From: Lentisphaeria bacterium
Lineage (GTDB): Bacteria; Verrucomicrobiota; Lentisphaeria; Victivallales; UBA1829
Direction: 5' to 3'
Assembly (NCBI GenBank): GCA_003526375.1
Contig: DPDG01000062.1
Coordinates: forward strand, 29,685-93,684
Length of the DNA stretch: 64,000 bases
In this document: in pieces, positions 52,713 to 60,170 of the stretch
How positions within the stretch are numbered: the stretch's first letter is position 1
Layout: each line of letters starts with the position of its first letter
The notes under the pieces: generated by a model
What the model was told of the DNA's origin: nothing
Database searches by the model: none
The model's input: only the letters and a program-made list of their open reading frames with translations
Program-made: the position numbers and the translations under genes

Positions 52713-53720
52713 TCATCCATGCAATTCTTCAATAATGCGAATCCTTCCGGCATACGCTTTCTCCCAGTCGCCGGTTCTGGAGGTCAGCACCACGGCGGCA
52801 AATCCCTGCACAGGATCAATGCAGACGGACTGTCCCGTCCAGCCGGAATGATAGATCGTCCTGTCCGAAAGATTCCGGGGGCGATGTTCCGCCGACATAT
52901 CCCAGCCGAAACTGCGCCTCGCACCGTTCTTTTCAAAACCGCACGTCGTCATGAGCTCATAATATTCCCCGGGGAAACACCTGCGATCAAGAATGTCGCA
53001 GGCAAACCGGAGCATGTCGCCCGCCGTCGAAAAACAGCTTCCGCTCCCGATCGGAAACGGCACGTTGCGGCAGACCGAATCATTATGCTGTCCGGGGGGA
53101 CGATTCGGAAACCAGTGTTCCACTTCATCCGGTCCCTTCCCCGGCGGAATCCACTGCGTCCGGCTCATCCCCAGCGGTCCCCAGACAAGTTTCCCCGCCA
53201 GTGCATCCAGATTCATACCGGAGATCCGTTCCGCAATTTTCCCGAGCAGAATGAAATTCGAGCAGGCATATTCAAACGCTTCAAGACGGGGACGGACGGG
53301 AAGTTTATTGAAAAGTTCCCTGTGGAAGACATCGACGTCTTCCGAATCATACGGTTTGCTGTTGTCAAACCCGCCCGTATGCATGGCAAGGTCGCGAACA
53401 GTAATATCACATTGCCTTCCAAGCGCATGTTCCGGCAGGTATTCCGTGAACGGCGCATCCGGGTCAAGTTTTCCGTCCGCCGCCAGCAAAGCGCAGCACG
53501 CCGCCGTAAAAACCTTGCCGACCGATGCAATATCGAAACGGGAGTTCTCCGTCATTGCCCGCTCCACAGGCTTCACGCACTGTTTCCCCAACGGGATCAC
53601 GGGACCGCCGTTTACAGTGAAAACCGCCCCCTGAATCAGACCGTTTTCAATCTGTTTCAATGCCTCGCACTTCGCATTCTCAAACCGCCGTTCCATCGAA
53701 GTATCTTCATTCCATCTCAT
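52713..53720 (-). CDS. Serine beta-lactamase-fold hydrolase (class C / esterase family)
   Basis: 335 residues. Active-site motifs are S-x-x-K in FDIASVGKVFTAACC (about residue 66), Y-x-N in EYACSNFILLGK and HSG in IYHSGWTGQS. No signal peptide is present, so it is cytoplasmic and more likely an esterase or amidase than a resistance beta-lactamase. Its start overlaps the stop of the Gfo/Idh gene. In this operon it may release an ester or lactone intermediate. Confidence 0.85.
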   Translation of the reverse strand: MRWNEDTSMERRFENAKCEALKQIENGLIQGAVFTVNGGPVIPLGKQCVKPVERAMTENSRFDIASVGKVFTAACCALLAADGKLDPDAPFTEYLPEHALGRQCDITVRDLAMHTGGFDNSKPYDSEDVDVFHRELFNKLPVRPRLEAFEYACSNFILLGKIAERISGMNLDALAGKLVWGPLGMSRTQWIPPGKGPDEVEHWFPNRPPGQHNDSVCRNVPFPIGSGSCFSTAGDMLRFACDILDRRCFPGEYYELMTTCGFEKNGARRSFGWDMSAEHRPRNLSDRTIYHSGWTGQSVCIDPVQGFAAVVLTSRTGDWEKAYAGRIRIIEELHG

Positions 53721-54901
53721 CTTGAACTCTCCTCCCCCGGTTCGCTTTCCAGCGGATGCTCCCGGTTCCGCAGCGGAAATTCGACCCGCGCCCCCGCTTT
53801 CAGATGGGATGCGTAAATACCGTAAATCATTTCCAGCGTTTTCCTCGCGTTATAGATATTGGAAACGGGAAGACGGTCTTCTTCGATCGCACGGATCAGA
53901 TCCCATGCCGCGAAATGGTTCGCGCCGATAAAGAACTGCGTATGTGGAATTCCCGGCACGGTGCGCACGAAATCATCCATCGGAACCGCCCCCGGGACCG
54001 TCCGCGTCTCCTGTACTGGGAAAAGTTCAAAGGGAACTCCGTATTCCGCAGGATACGGCGTACGGCAGATTCGCACCGGATCATCCGGCAGTCCGTCGGT
54101 GAAACGTTCACTTAAAATGCCTTTGGTTCCGGTGACGGAAAGCCCCATATTGGTCTGCATTCCGCCATCATAATGGAAAAGCCCTCTGCGACTCTCGAAC
54201 GTCCCCCGGACACCGTTCGCAAACCGGAATTCAGCGAAGAGCTCCTCCCCCGCGCAGGGACCGATCTCCTCCACGGTTTTCGTCCGTTCGGATTTCAGTG
54301 CCGGAGCCCCGCCCGTATAAAGTTCCGCGCGGACACCGACCGGGTCTCCGAAGAAAAAAATCATCAGGTCAAGCAGGTGCGTTCCGAGCGTCATCAGATC
54401 CTCCCCGCCCCCGCGATGATCGCACTTTCCGTAAGTGGAAACACGCAGGGGCGTGCCGATCTCCCCGCGCTCTACAGCCTCCTTCATTGCCCGGTATGGT
54501 GTCCCGTAACGCCCGGGATGCGCCATGCAGAGTTTGACGCCGCTTTTCTCAATGATCCGGACAATCTCATCCGCCTCCTCCAGACTTGCGGACACCGGTT
54601 TCTCGCAGTAGATATGGCACCCTCGCTCCGCCGCCATGCGGATCTGCGGCAGATGGTCAGACGGACGGCGGGAGGTGATGATCACGATATCCGGCTTCTC
54701 GCGTTCGATCATTTCAGCCGGATCGTAATAGCGTCTCTCCGCCTGCGTAAACTTCATGATATCCTCACACATCCGCGGATTGGAATCCGCCAGTGCGGCG
54801 ATCTCGACGCCCGGCAGACCGAGAAATGCCGTATGGAGTCCGTGTAGCCCGAGGTCCGGCTTTGAAGTATCTTTGATGATTCCGACTTTCCAATGTTTCA
54901 T
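53717..54901 (-). CDS. Gfo/Idh/MocA family oxidoreductase
   Basis: 394 residues, first gene of the catabolic-looking operon. The N-terminal VGIIKDTSKPDLGLHGLHTAF replaces the usual GxGxxG, but IVIITSRRPSDHLP and CHIYCEKPVSASLEEADEIV give the family's core and EKP motif. THLLDLMIFFFGDPVG is the substrate-binding region. The atypical N-terminus resembles members that act on glycosides. The gene is divergent from a LacI regulator, which probably controls it. Confidence 0.83.
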   Translation of the reverse strand: MKHWKVGIIKDTSKPDLGLHGLHTAFLGLPGVEIAALADSNPRMCEDIMKFTQAERRYYDPAEMIEREKPDIVIITSRRPSDHLPQIRMAAERGCHIYCEKPVSASLEEADEIVRIIEKSGVKLCMAHPGRYGTPYRAMKEAVERGEIGTPLRVSTYGKCDHRGGGEDLMTLGTHLLDLMIFFFGDPVGVRAELYTGGAPALKSERTKTVEEIGPCAGEELFAEFRFANGVRGTFESRRGLFHYDGGMQTNMGLSVTGTKGILSERFTDGLPDDPVRICRTPYPAEYGVPFELFPVQETRTVPGAVPMDDFVRTVPGIPHTQFFIGANHFAAWDLIRAIEEDRLPVSNIYNARKTLEMIYGIYASHLKAGARVEFPLRNREHPLESEPGEESSR

Positions 54902-55025
54902 TTCCGCTGGTTCCCTTTTCAGAATGACAGACTGTATTGTTCTCTGCTTTCAAGATACCATCCCGCAAAGCGTTCCACAAACAGAATCTTCCCATCTTTC
55001 TGAAAAGGATCATGCAAACCGGTGC

Positions 55026-55054
55026 TTGATTTCAAAAAATATCCATGATATATT
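55026..55054 (+). promoter_or_regulatory. Promoter of the LacI-type regulator
   Basis: TTGATT (55026-55031), 17 bases, TATATT (55049-55054), 31 bp before the start codon. The 185-bp gap to the divergent operon probably also holds its promoter, but I did not find a convincing pair on the minus strand. Confidence 0.6.
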
Positions 55055-55085
55055 GCAAATGAAGCATAACAACAGGAAAATTATC

Positions 55086-56036
55086 ATGAAAATTCAGGAA
55101 ATCGCCAGACTTGCGGGAGTTTCGCCGTCCACGGTGTCGCGCGTATTCAGCCACCATCCGAATATCAGCGAGGAAATACGGGAACGTGTTTTCGCCATTT
55201 CAAAGGAACATTCCTATCATCCGCGGCTCTCCACGAAACAGCGCAACGTGGTCATCATCACGCCGTATCAGTCGGTCTACCCCGTTCAATGCTGTGTCGA
55301 AATGATCCTGATGGCGCTCACACGGGAACTGCCCCGGCGCGGTTTCCGGCTCGAAATACTGCCGCAGGACAATCTGGAACGGCTCGACGGAATTCAGTTC
55401 TGCGCCGCCGCGGCGATCGGCGCGGAGCCCGGAGATTTCAAGCACTGGGCGGATCGTTTCAGCGTGCCTCTGGTCATTATCGACCGTGAGGCAAAACTCA
55501 ATTCGCCGGAAGTTTATCTGGTCCGCTCGGACGAAGCGCAGGGCATGGAGCTTGCCATCGATCATCTTTACAGCAGAGGCTGCCGCAAGACCGGCTGCAT
55601 CATTCATGGCAAACCGGGCACGGGAAACGCGGATATCCGCCATGAAGCGATCTGCCGGATTCTCAAGAAAAAGGGACTCCCCGCAAATGATACGCTCATT
55701 CATTTCGGCAGCGACGAGGAATATCTGGAAATCATCGGAAAACTTCTGCGCCACAGAATCGACTCACTGTTCTGCCCCGGCGGAAGCGGCGGCATCCTTG
55801 CGGCATACGCTCTTTCACTTTTCGGCAGGCAGATTCCCGAAGACATCTCCCTGATCGCCTCGGAACAGACTTTCTTCTCCCGGTACGGCACTCCGCCTCA
55901 GACCACGATCACGCCGGATTATAAAGCGATGGCGTCCTCCGTCGCAGACGTCATTGAATCGCGCATCGGCGGGCAGAAGTTCCCCCCGCGCACCGTTCTG
56001 CCCTACCTCCTGATCCAACGGGAAAGCGTCAGGTAA
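55086..56036 (+). CDS. LacI family transcriptional regulator
   Basis: 316 residues from the ATG at 55086 (AGGAAAA upstream). KIQEIARLAGVSPSTVSRVFSHHPNIS is the LacI helix-turn-helix with its hinge (about 1-55). The effector domain shows VVIITPYQSVYPVQ, FSVPLVIIDREAK and ISLIASEQTFFSRYG, followed by the PPQTTITPDYKAMA region. The ligand is expected to be a sugar or sugar acid. It is divergent from the 47-55 kb operon and likely represses it. Confidence 0.9.
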   Translation: MKIQEIARLAGVSPSTVSRVFSHHPNISEEIRERVFAISKEHSYHPRLSTKQRNVVIITPYQSVYPVQCCVEMILMALTRELPRRGFRLEILPQDNLERLDGIQFCAAAAIGAEPGDFKHWADRFSVPLVIIDREAKLNSPEVYLVRSDEAQGMELAIDHLYSRGCRKTGCIIHGKPGTGNADIRHEAICRILKKKGLPANDTLIHFGSDEEYLEIIGKLLRHRIDSLFCPGGSGGILAAYALSLFGRQIPEDISLIASEQTFFSRYGTPPQTTITPDYKAMASSVADVIESRIGGQKFPPRTVLPYLLIQRESVR

Positions 56037-56064
56037 GATTGCGAGATTGCAAAGTTGCGAGATA
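56037..56064. repeat. Inverted octamer units next to the lacI stop
   Basis: About 3.5 units in the reverse orientation (GCGAGATT, GCAAAGTT, GCGAGATA) directly after the lacI stop. With the 29-unit array at 56311-56542 they could form a long stem in RNA. Confidence 0.75.
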
Positions 56065-56208
56065 GTAAAGTGGAAAGATAAAGCAAGACTTTCAGGTTAT
56101 GGACATTAAGCGATTAATGAATCAAATGATTTTCACTCTTTCAACAGACAGTTCACAATAGCAGAATTTACACACAAGTAACTTCACCATCTCGCCTTTT
56201 TTTCAGAG
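56065..56208. other. Spacer between repeats, no gene seen
   Basis: A/T-rich, no open frame or terminator found. One isolated ATCTCGCC near 56190 resembles a single octamer unit. Confidence 0.5.
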
Positions 56209-56257
56209 ATCAGTGGCTAGGGATCAGTGATTAGTGGCTAGTGGTCAGTTAGTAGGG
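56209..56257. repeat. Degenerate heptamer array of the ATCAGTG/GCTAGTG type
   Basis: Seven contiguous 7-base units: ATCAGTG, GCTAGGG, ATCAGTG, ATTAGTG, GCTAGTG, GTCAGTT, AGTAGGG. Phase is kept throughout although the sequence varies. Confidence 0.7.
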
Positions 56258-56310
56258 GAAAGGATAATAGTCATTTTAACTGATTTTACTGAACAATAAT
56301 CAATAACCAC

Positions 56311-56542
56311 TATCTCGCAATCTCGCTATCTCGCAACTTCGCAATCTCGCTATCTCGCTATCTCGCAATCTCGCTATCTCGCTATCTCGCAACCTCGCAA
56401 CCTCGCAACCTCGCAACCTCGCAACCTCGCAACCTCGCAATCTCGCAATCTCGCAATCTCGCAATCTCGCAACCTCGCAATCTCGCAACCTCGCAATCTC
56501 GCAACCTCGCTATCTCGCTATCTCGCTATCTCGCTATCTCGC
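56311..56542. repeat. Tandem octamer array, 29 units of TATCTCGC / AATCTCGC / AACCTCGC
   Basis: 232 bp made of exactly 29 eight-base units with no phase break. Three variants dominate: TATCTCGC, AATCTCGC and AACCTCGC, with one AACTTCGC. Variants cluster: six AACCTCGC and then four AATCTCGC in a row, alternating further on, and four TATCTCGC at the right end. The array enters the 3' end of the gntR gene at 56526 and supplies its last residues and stop. On the minus strand the 24-base period encodes an 8-residue ARLRDCEI repeat, but no separate gene is supported. Confidence 0.95.
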
Positions 56543-57617
56543 ATCCCGGTTGATGCGGGATAATCTTTTTTCCGGCATAGAGAGAACGGAGATTTTTGAC
56601 AAGGATTTCCGCCATTTCCGCAATACTGCTCTCCACGAAAATACACGGGAACGGACAGATTTCACGGCTTTCGACGGTCCGGTGAATCACCAGACGGACA
56701 TCTTCGGGAACTTGAATCCGGTTCTGATACAGAGACAACGTAATGCCGCTGGAGAGATCGTCGGAATAAACAAGCAGCCCCTCCGGACGCTTCTTCATTT
56801 TCCAGAATGTCTCCATTGCGGTATATCCGAACTCTTTCATATCCACCACCGGACGATTTCCATGAATCCGGTCTTTCGTATATTTCCACTCGTCCCGGAT
56901 GCGAAGCCCGTATTCGGCGGCATGATGAAGCAATAATTCAGTAAAGCGACTGTTCTTCTCATCAAAGGAAAATGCCCCGATCACACCGAACGTCCGGCAG
57001 CCGGACATCTGAAGCGCCTCGAAAGACCGACGGACCAGATTCTCATTGAAAAAGTATGCCGCGCCGGGAATCCTCATGCTGGACATCCCGCAGCAGACAA
57101 TCGGCAATTTGCAGATGTTCTCATAATCCGCGGCGCCGATACTGCGGAAGATGCACCCCTGAATCACCTGCTGTTCCGCCAGCCGTTTCAGGTCGCGCAT
57201 TCCCTGCTCCGGATCAAAGGCGTAGACAACATGCGGCGTGATGCCATGCTTTGCAAAAGACTTTTTCAGCGCATCAATAAAAGGATAGGTGAACGACTCG
57301 CCCCGCCTCAGATGCAGATGATCGAGATAGATCGCGGCGCCTGTTATCCTTTCAGGCTGTTCGATTACAACCGAACCGGTGCGCGGACGCCGCGAAATCA
57401 ATCCCTCCCGCACAAGCGTCGTCATGGCATGGTGAATATTCGTTTCAGCGGTGCCGAGTTCCTCCGCCAGCTGCTGTGCGGACGGCAGGACACTTCCCGC
57501 CGGCAGTTCTCCGGATTTGATCTTCCTCCGGTAATATTCCACCACCTGGGAGCGAATGCTTTTTTTCGTGCTGGTCAGAATCATGTGTTTCATCATGTAT
57601 TTTACTATATCTGTCAT
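56526..57617 (-). CDS. GntR-type regulator with sugar-binding-protein-like sensor domain
   Basis: 363 residues, the same architecture as the regulator at 18064. The winged helix is SIRSQVVEYYRRKIKSGELP, LPSAQQLAEELGTAETNIHHAMTTLVREG, SRRPRTGSVV; the sensor domain starts at GAAIYLDHLHLRRGESF. The last residues, GCEIAR, and the TAG stop are encoded by the octamer array. Directly upstream lies a GTTAATTTTTAAC palindrome that recurs before the pseudopilin at 58877, so it probably controls both transcription units. Start is the first ATG; a later Met (residue 12) is possible. Confidence 0.85.
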   Translation of the reverse strand: MTDIVKYMMKHMILTSTKKSIRSQVVEYYRRKIKSGELPAGSVLPSAQQLAEELGTAETNIHHAMTTLVREGLISRRPRTGSVVIEQPERITGAAIYLDHLHLRRGESFTYPFIDALKKSFAKHGITPHVVYAFDPEQGMRDLKRLAEQQVIQGCIFRSIGAADYENICKLPIVCCGMSSMRIPGAAYFFNENLVRRSFEALQMSGCRTFGVIGAFSFDEKNSRFTELLLHHAAEYGLRIRDEWKYTKDRIHGNRPVVDMKEFGYTAMETFWKMKKRPEGLLVYSDDLSSGITLSLYQNRIQVPEDVRLVIHRTVESREICPFPCIFVESSIAEMAEILVKNLRSLYAGKKIIPHQPGCEIAR

Positions 57618-57640
57618 TTCTTTCTTTTCAACTCCGAAAA

Positions 57641-57713
57641 GTTAATTTTTAACATGAATAATTGCTATCCTCTCTTTTAAGGTATTGACAAAAACGAAAT
57701 AAGCTGTAATAAT
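57641..57713 (+). promoter_or_regulatory. Promoter/operator block, copy 1
   Basis: Palindrome GTTAATTTTTAAC (57641-57653), then TTGACA (57685-57690), 16-17 bases, and a TAATAAT -10. About 75 bp are nearly identical to copy 2 at 58734-58824. It drives the LD-carboxypeptidase gene and overlaps the gntR leader on the other strand. Confidence 0.7.
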
Positions 57714-57763
57714 AACAGCAAGAGACGGATGTGCCCGGAAATCTGATGAAGGAGCTTCTTAAG

Positions 57764-58710
57764 ATGAAACTGAAATGGATTCAGCAATTTATCATGTGTA
57801 TCGGTTTTCTGCCGCTGGCAGGGTTGACGGAGGAAAACCGTTTGGCGGGAATCTTCCCGGAACGGATCAGGACCATCGCACTGGTTGCCCCCGCCAGTCC
57901 TGGGTCCTCGACTCAAAAGGTGGACCGGGGAATCGCACTGTTGGAAAAATCCGGCATCAGGGTAAAGACCATGCCGAATGCGCGCATCGGAGAACCTGCG
58001 GGGTATACTTCGATCCCGGTGGGAAAGCGGGTTGCGGATCTGGAGCAGGCATGGCTTGATCCGGAAGTCGATCTGATCCTGTGCATTCGCGGCGGCGCCG
58101 GCACTTCCGATATTCTGGAAAGGCTGGACTGGGACAAACTGCGCACACGCCCCGATCTTCCGGTTCTCGGGTTCAGCGACATTACGGCTCTGCACATGGC
58201 GATGCTGAAGGAAAAAGCAGGGCACCCTTATGCATCGCCCTCGCTGCTGGCGCTGCTGAGCGCGGACAATGACAGCTTGAAAAGCATTCATGCCATTCTG
58301 AACGGGAAACCGGTCTCTCCAGTTCCGCTCATCCCACTGCGCGCAGGGAAAGCGTCCGGCGTGGCGCTGGCGGGGCATTTGCGGCTGCTGGATACGTTGA
58401 ACCGTTCCCGTTTTCGTCCGGAAACACAAGGCAGAGTGATCTTCATCGAGTGTCCCGATCTTACGCCCCCAGAGCGCAGCAGGCATTGGAAAGACTCCGT
58501 AAATCGGGATTTTTCGACTCCTGCGCGGCAGTGGTTTTCGGGCGCCTGAGCAACTGCGGAGATCAGGAGGAAACGGTCATGCGCAGTTTTGCCGACCGTG
58601 TAAACTGTCCGGTCTACATGGGATTTCCTTACAGCCACACGCCGCGCAACCAGATGATTGACCTGCGAGGCAAAGTCGTAATCGGCGCAGACGGAATGCT
58701 GTACCGCTGA
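57764..58710 (+). pseudogene. LD-carboxypeptidase (S66 family), frameshifted at a C-run
   Basis: The first part (57764-58549) starts at an ATG with AAGGAG eight bases upstream, has a signal-like N-terminus, and carries S66 features: IRGGAGTSDILERL and GFSDITALHMA with the nucleophile Ser. Similarity continues in another frame from about 58466 (QALERLRKSGFFDSCAAVVFGRL, then PYSHTPRNQ with the catalytic His). Adding one C to the five-C run at 58466-58470 restores a continuous protein of about 315 residues. The two frames as they stand cannot make an active enzyme unless the frameshift is a sequencing error or phase variation. Family role: trimming murein tetrapeptides or cleaving microcin-like conjugates. 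Confidence 0.8.
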
Positions 58711-58733
58711 CGGGACGCTTGCGGCATACGGCC

Positions 58734-58824
58734 TTCTCTTTCAACTCTGAAAAGTTAATTTTTAACATAAATCATTACTATCCTCTCTTTCAGGTATTGA
58801 CAAAACAGAAAAAATCGTTATAAT
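58734..58824 (+). promoter_or_regulatory. Promoter/operator block, copy 2
   Basis: Palindrome GTTAATTTTTAAC (58754-58766), then TTGACA (58797-58802), 16 bases, TATAAT (58819-58824). It is followed by the pseudopilin gene. Homology to copy 1 covers the palindrome, the region between and the -35, which indicates duplication of a regulatory unit. Confidence 0.75.
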
Positions 58825-58876
58825 TAAAAGAGAGGAAAGAAATGATTGTTGCAAACAAAAATTCAGGAGACCATCA

Positions 58877-60136
58877 ATGCATTGCAGGCTGGGAGAAAAG
58901 AAAAAGCAAGGAACAGGGAAAAAGCATCTTCGCCCTCATTCACCCACTTACGAATTCACGGAATTCACCTTGATAGAATTTCTTATAAGAAAATTTTATA
59001 AAAGAGGTGCTTCATCCCCGCAACAGCAAGACAAGAAGCGAATTTCGTTTCGCACCGCGGACTGTGAATCTGCGAACGTTCATAATATGACGGGAGACTC
59101 GCCTGACGAGCACGAGCAGCGCGGGACACAAAGAATAAGTCTGAACCTGAATTCGGAATTATGTCATGATGAAAATGTTTTTCAGGACCTCGCGGAGCGA
59201 GTCCCCCGCCATGATTTTGTTTCCAATACCAAAATCTGTCGTAATTCGCGGCAGGGAACGGTTTCCAAAAGAGGATGGAATCAATCCCTTTGCCTTTCTT
59301 CTTTCTTCTTCCTTCCATTGTTCAAATGTTTTCCTGTTCGATTGTTTGATTGTTTCCCCGTTCCTTCTTCCTTCCGTGTTCCCTGTTCGAGATTCTTACT
59401 TCGCAGGGTGAAAATACGAATTTTCACCTTGATCGAGCTCCTCATCGTGATTGCGATCATCGCGATTCTTGCTGCAATGCTTTTACCGGCACTGGGAGCG
59501 GCAAGGGAAAAGGCTAAAAACATCGCCTGTGTCAGCAATATGAAACAGATGGGAAATATCTTCTCTTTTTATGAAAATGATTATAACGGCTGCCTGCTTT
59601 ACGATACAAAAAGTACGGATTGGTGGCTGGATAATTACATCAAACAGGGATATCTGCCGAAAAAAAATCCGAAAATCGCATATTGCCCAGCAGTGTTGAA
59701 AGGAACCGTTCCCGCAAATGGAACCAGCTACACCTCTACAGAGTATTACAGCACCTATGGACGTTTCTCTCTGGGTGACACGCTTCATTCCGGGCGCAGC
59801 TTCAAATTCAACAACAACGGCGGCGCAACAAATGGAATGCGAGGGTGGTTTATGAAACGCATCAAATATCCCAGTGCATTTATCAATATGGGGGACAGCC
59901 AGATAAAAGGAGGTTCCAGGCAGAGTTCCTTTGTCAAACCAAGAGCAACCGATACCGGCAATTTTTCTTTCAGCACTCATAAGAGCAATGGCAATTTTCT
60001 GTTTGCGATGGGAAATGTCGAATCTGTCACGCATCCTCTCAATCTACGTGCAGCGATACTGAAAAATCCTGTTGCAGACGGGCTGGGCATTCCGAAACTT
60101 TATGCCTATAAGAATAATGTGCAGATTGAGTTTTGA
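58877..60136 (+). CDS. Type II secretion-like pseudopilin with a longer in-frame insert
   Basis: 419 residues; AGGAGACC lies upstream of the ATG. The first FTLIEFL copy (residue 30) is followed by a 153-codon insert, then FTLIELLIVIAIIAILAAMLLPAL (from residue 183), the functional signal and helix. The C-terminal body (CVSNMKQMGNIFSFYENDYN, then a Gly-rich part with FSTHKSNGNFLFAMGNVE) is of the DUF1559-like class. A GntR-controlled promoter precedes it, and two glycoside-hydrolase-like genes follow. The arrangement repeats that of the 18-24 kb locus. Confidence 0.82.
   Translation: MHCRLGEKKKQGTGKKHLRPHSPTYEFTEFTLIEFLIRKFYKRGASSPQQQDKKRISFRTADCESANVHNMTGDSPDEHEQRGTQRISLNLNSELCHDENVFQDLAERVPRHDFVSNTKICRNSRQGTVSKRGWNQSLCLSSFFFLPLFKCFPVRLFDCFPVPSSFRVPCSRFLLRRVKIRIFTLIELLIVIAIIAILAAMLLPALGAAREKAKNIACVSNMKQMGNIFSFYENDYNGCLLYDTKSTDWWLDNYIKQGYLPKKNPKIAYCPAVLKGTVPANGTSYTSTEYYSTYGRFSLGDTLHSGRSFKFNNNGGATNGMRGWFMKRIKYPSAFINMGDSQIKGGSRQSSFVKPRATDTGNFSFSTHKSNGNFLFAMGNVESVTHPLNLRAAILKNPVADGLGIPKLYAYKNNVQIEF
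58964..59445 (+). repeat. Insert element 2 in a pseudopilin gene, bounded by copies of the prepilin signal
   Basis: Two 23-bp signal copies (58964-58986 and 59423-59445, 18 of 23 identical) are 459 bp apart, exactly 153 codons. Its first 55 bp and last 125 bp are homologous to element 1; about 230 bp in the middle are unique and contain short hairpins (CTCGCGGAGCGAG). The 59320-59359 part is made of octamers of the GTTCGATT type. Confidence 0.8.
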
Positions 60137-60170
60137 ACTTAACTTGAAATATAAAAAATAAGGATACGCT

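Noticed and set aside
56300..56488. 62-codon minus-strand frame encoding an ARLRDCEI-type repeat
   Set aside because: It is produced by the octamer array itself; every array of this kind gives such a frame. No ribosome site and no other coding evidence.
56311..56542. CRISPR array
   Set aside because: The units are contiguous 8-bp words with no spacers, and no cas genes are in the window.
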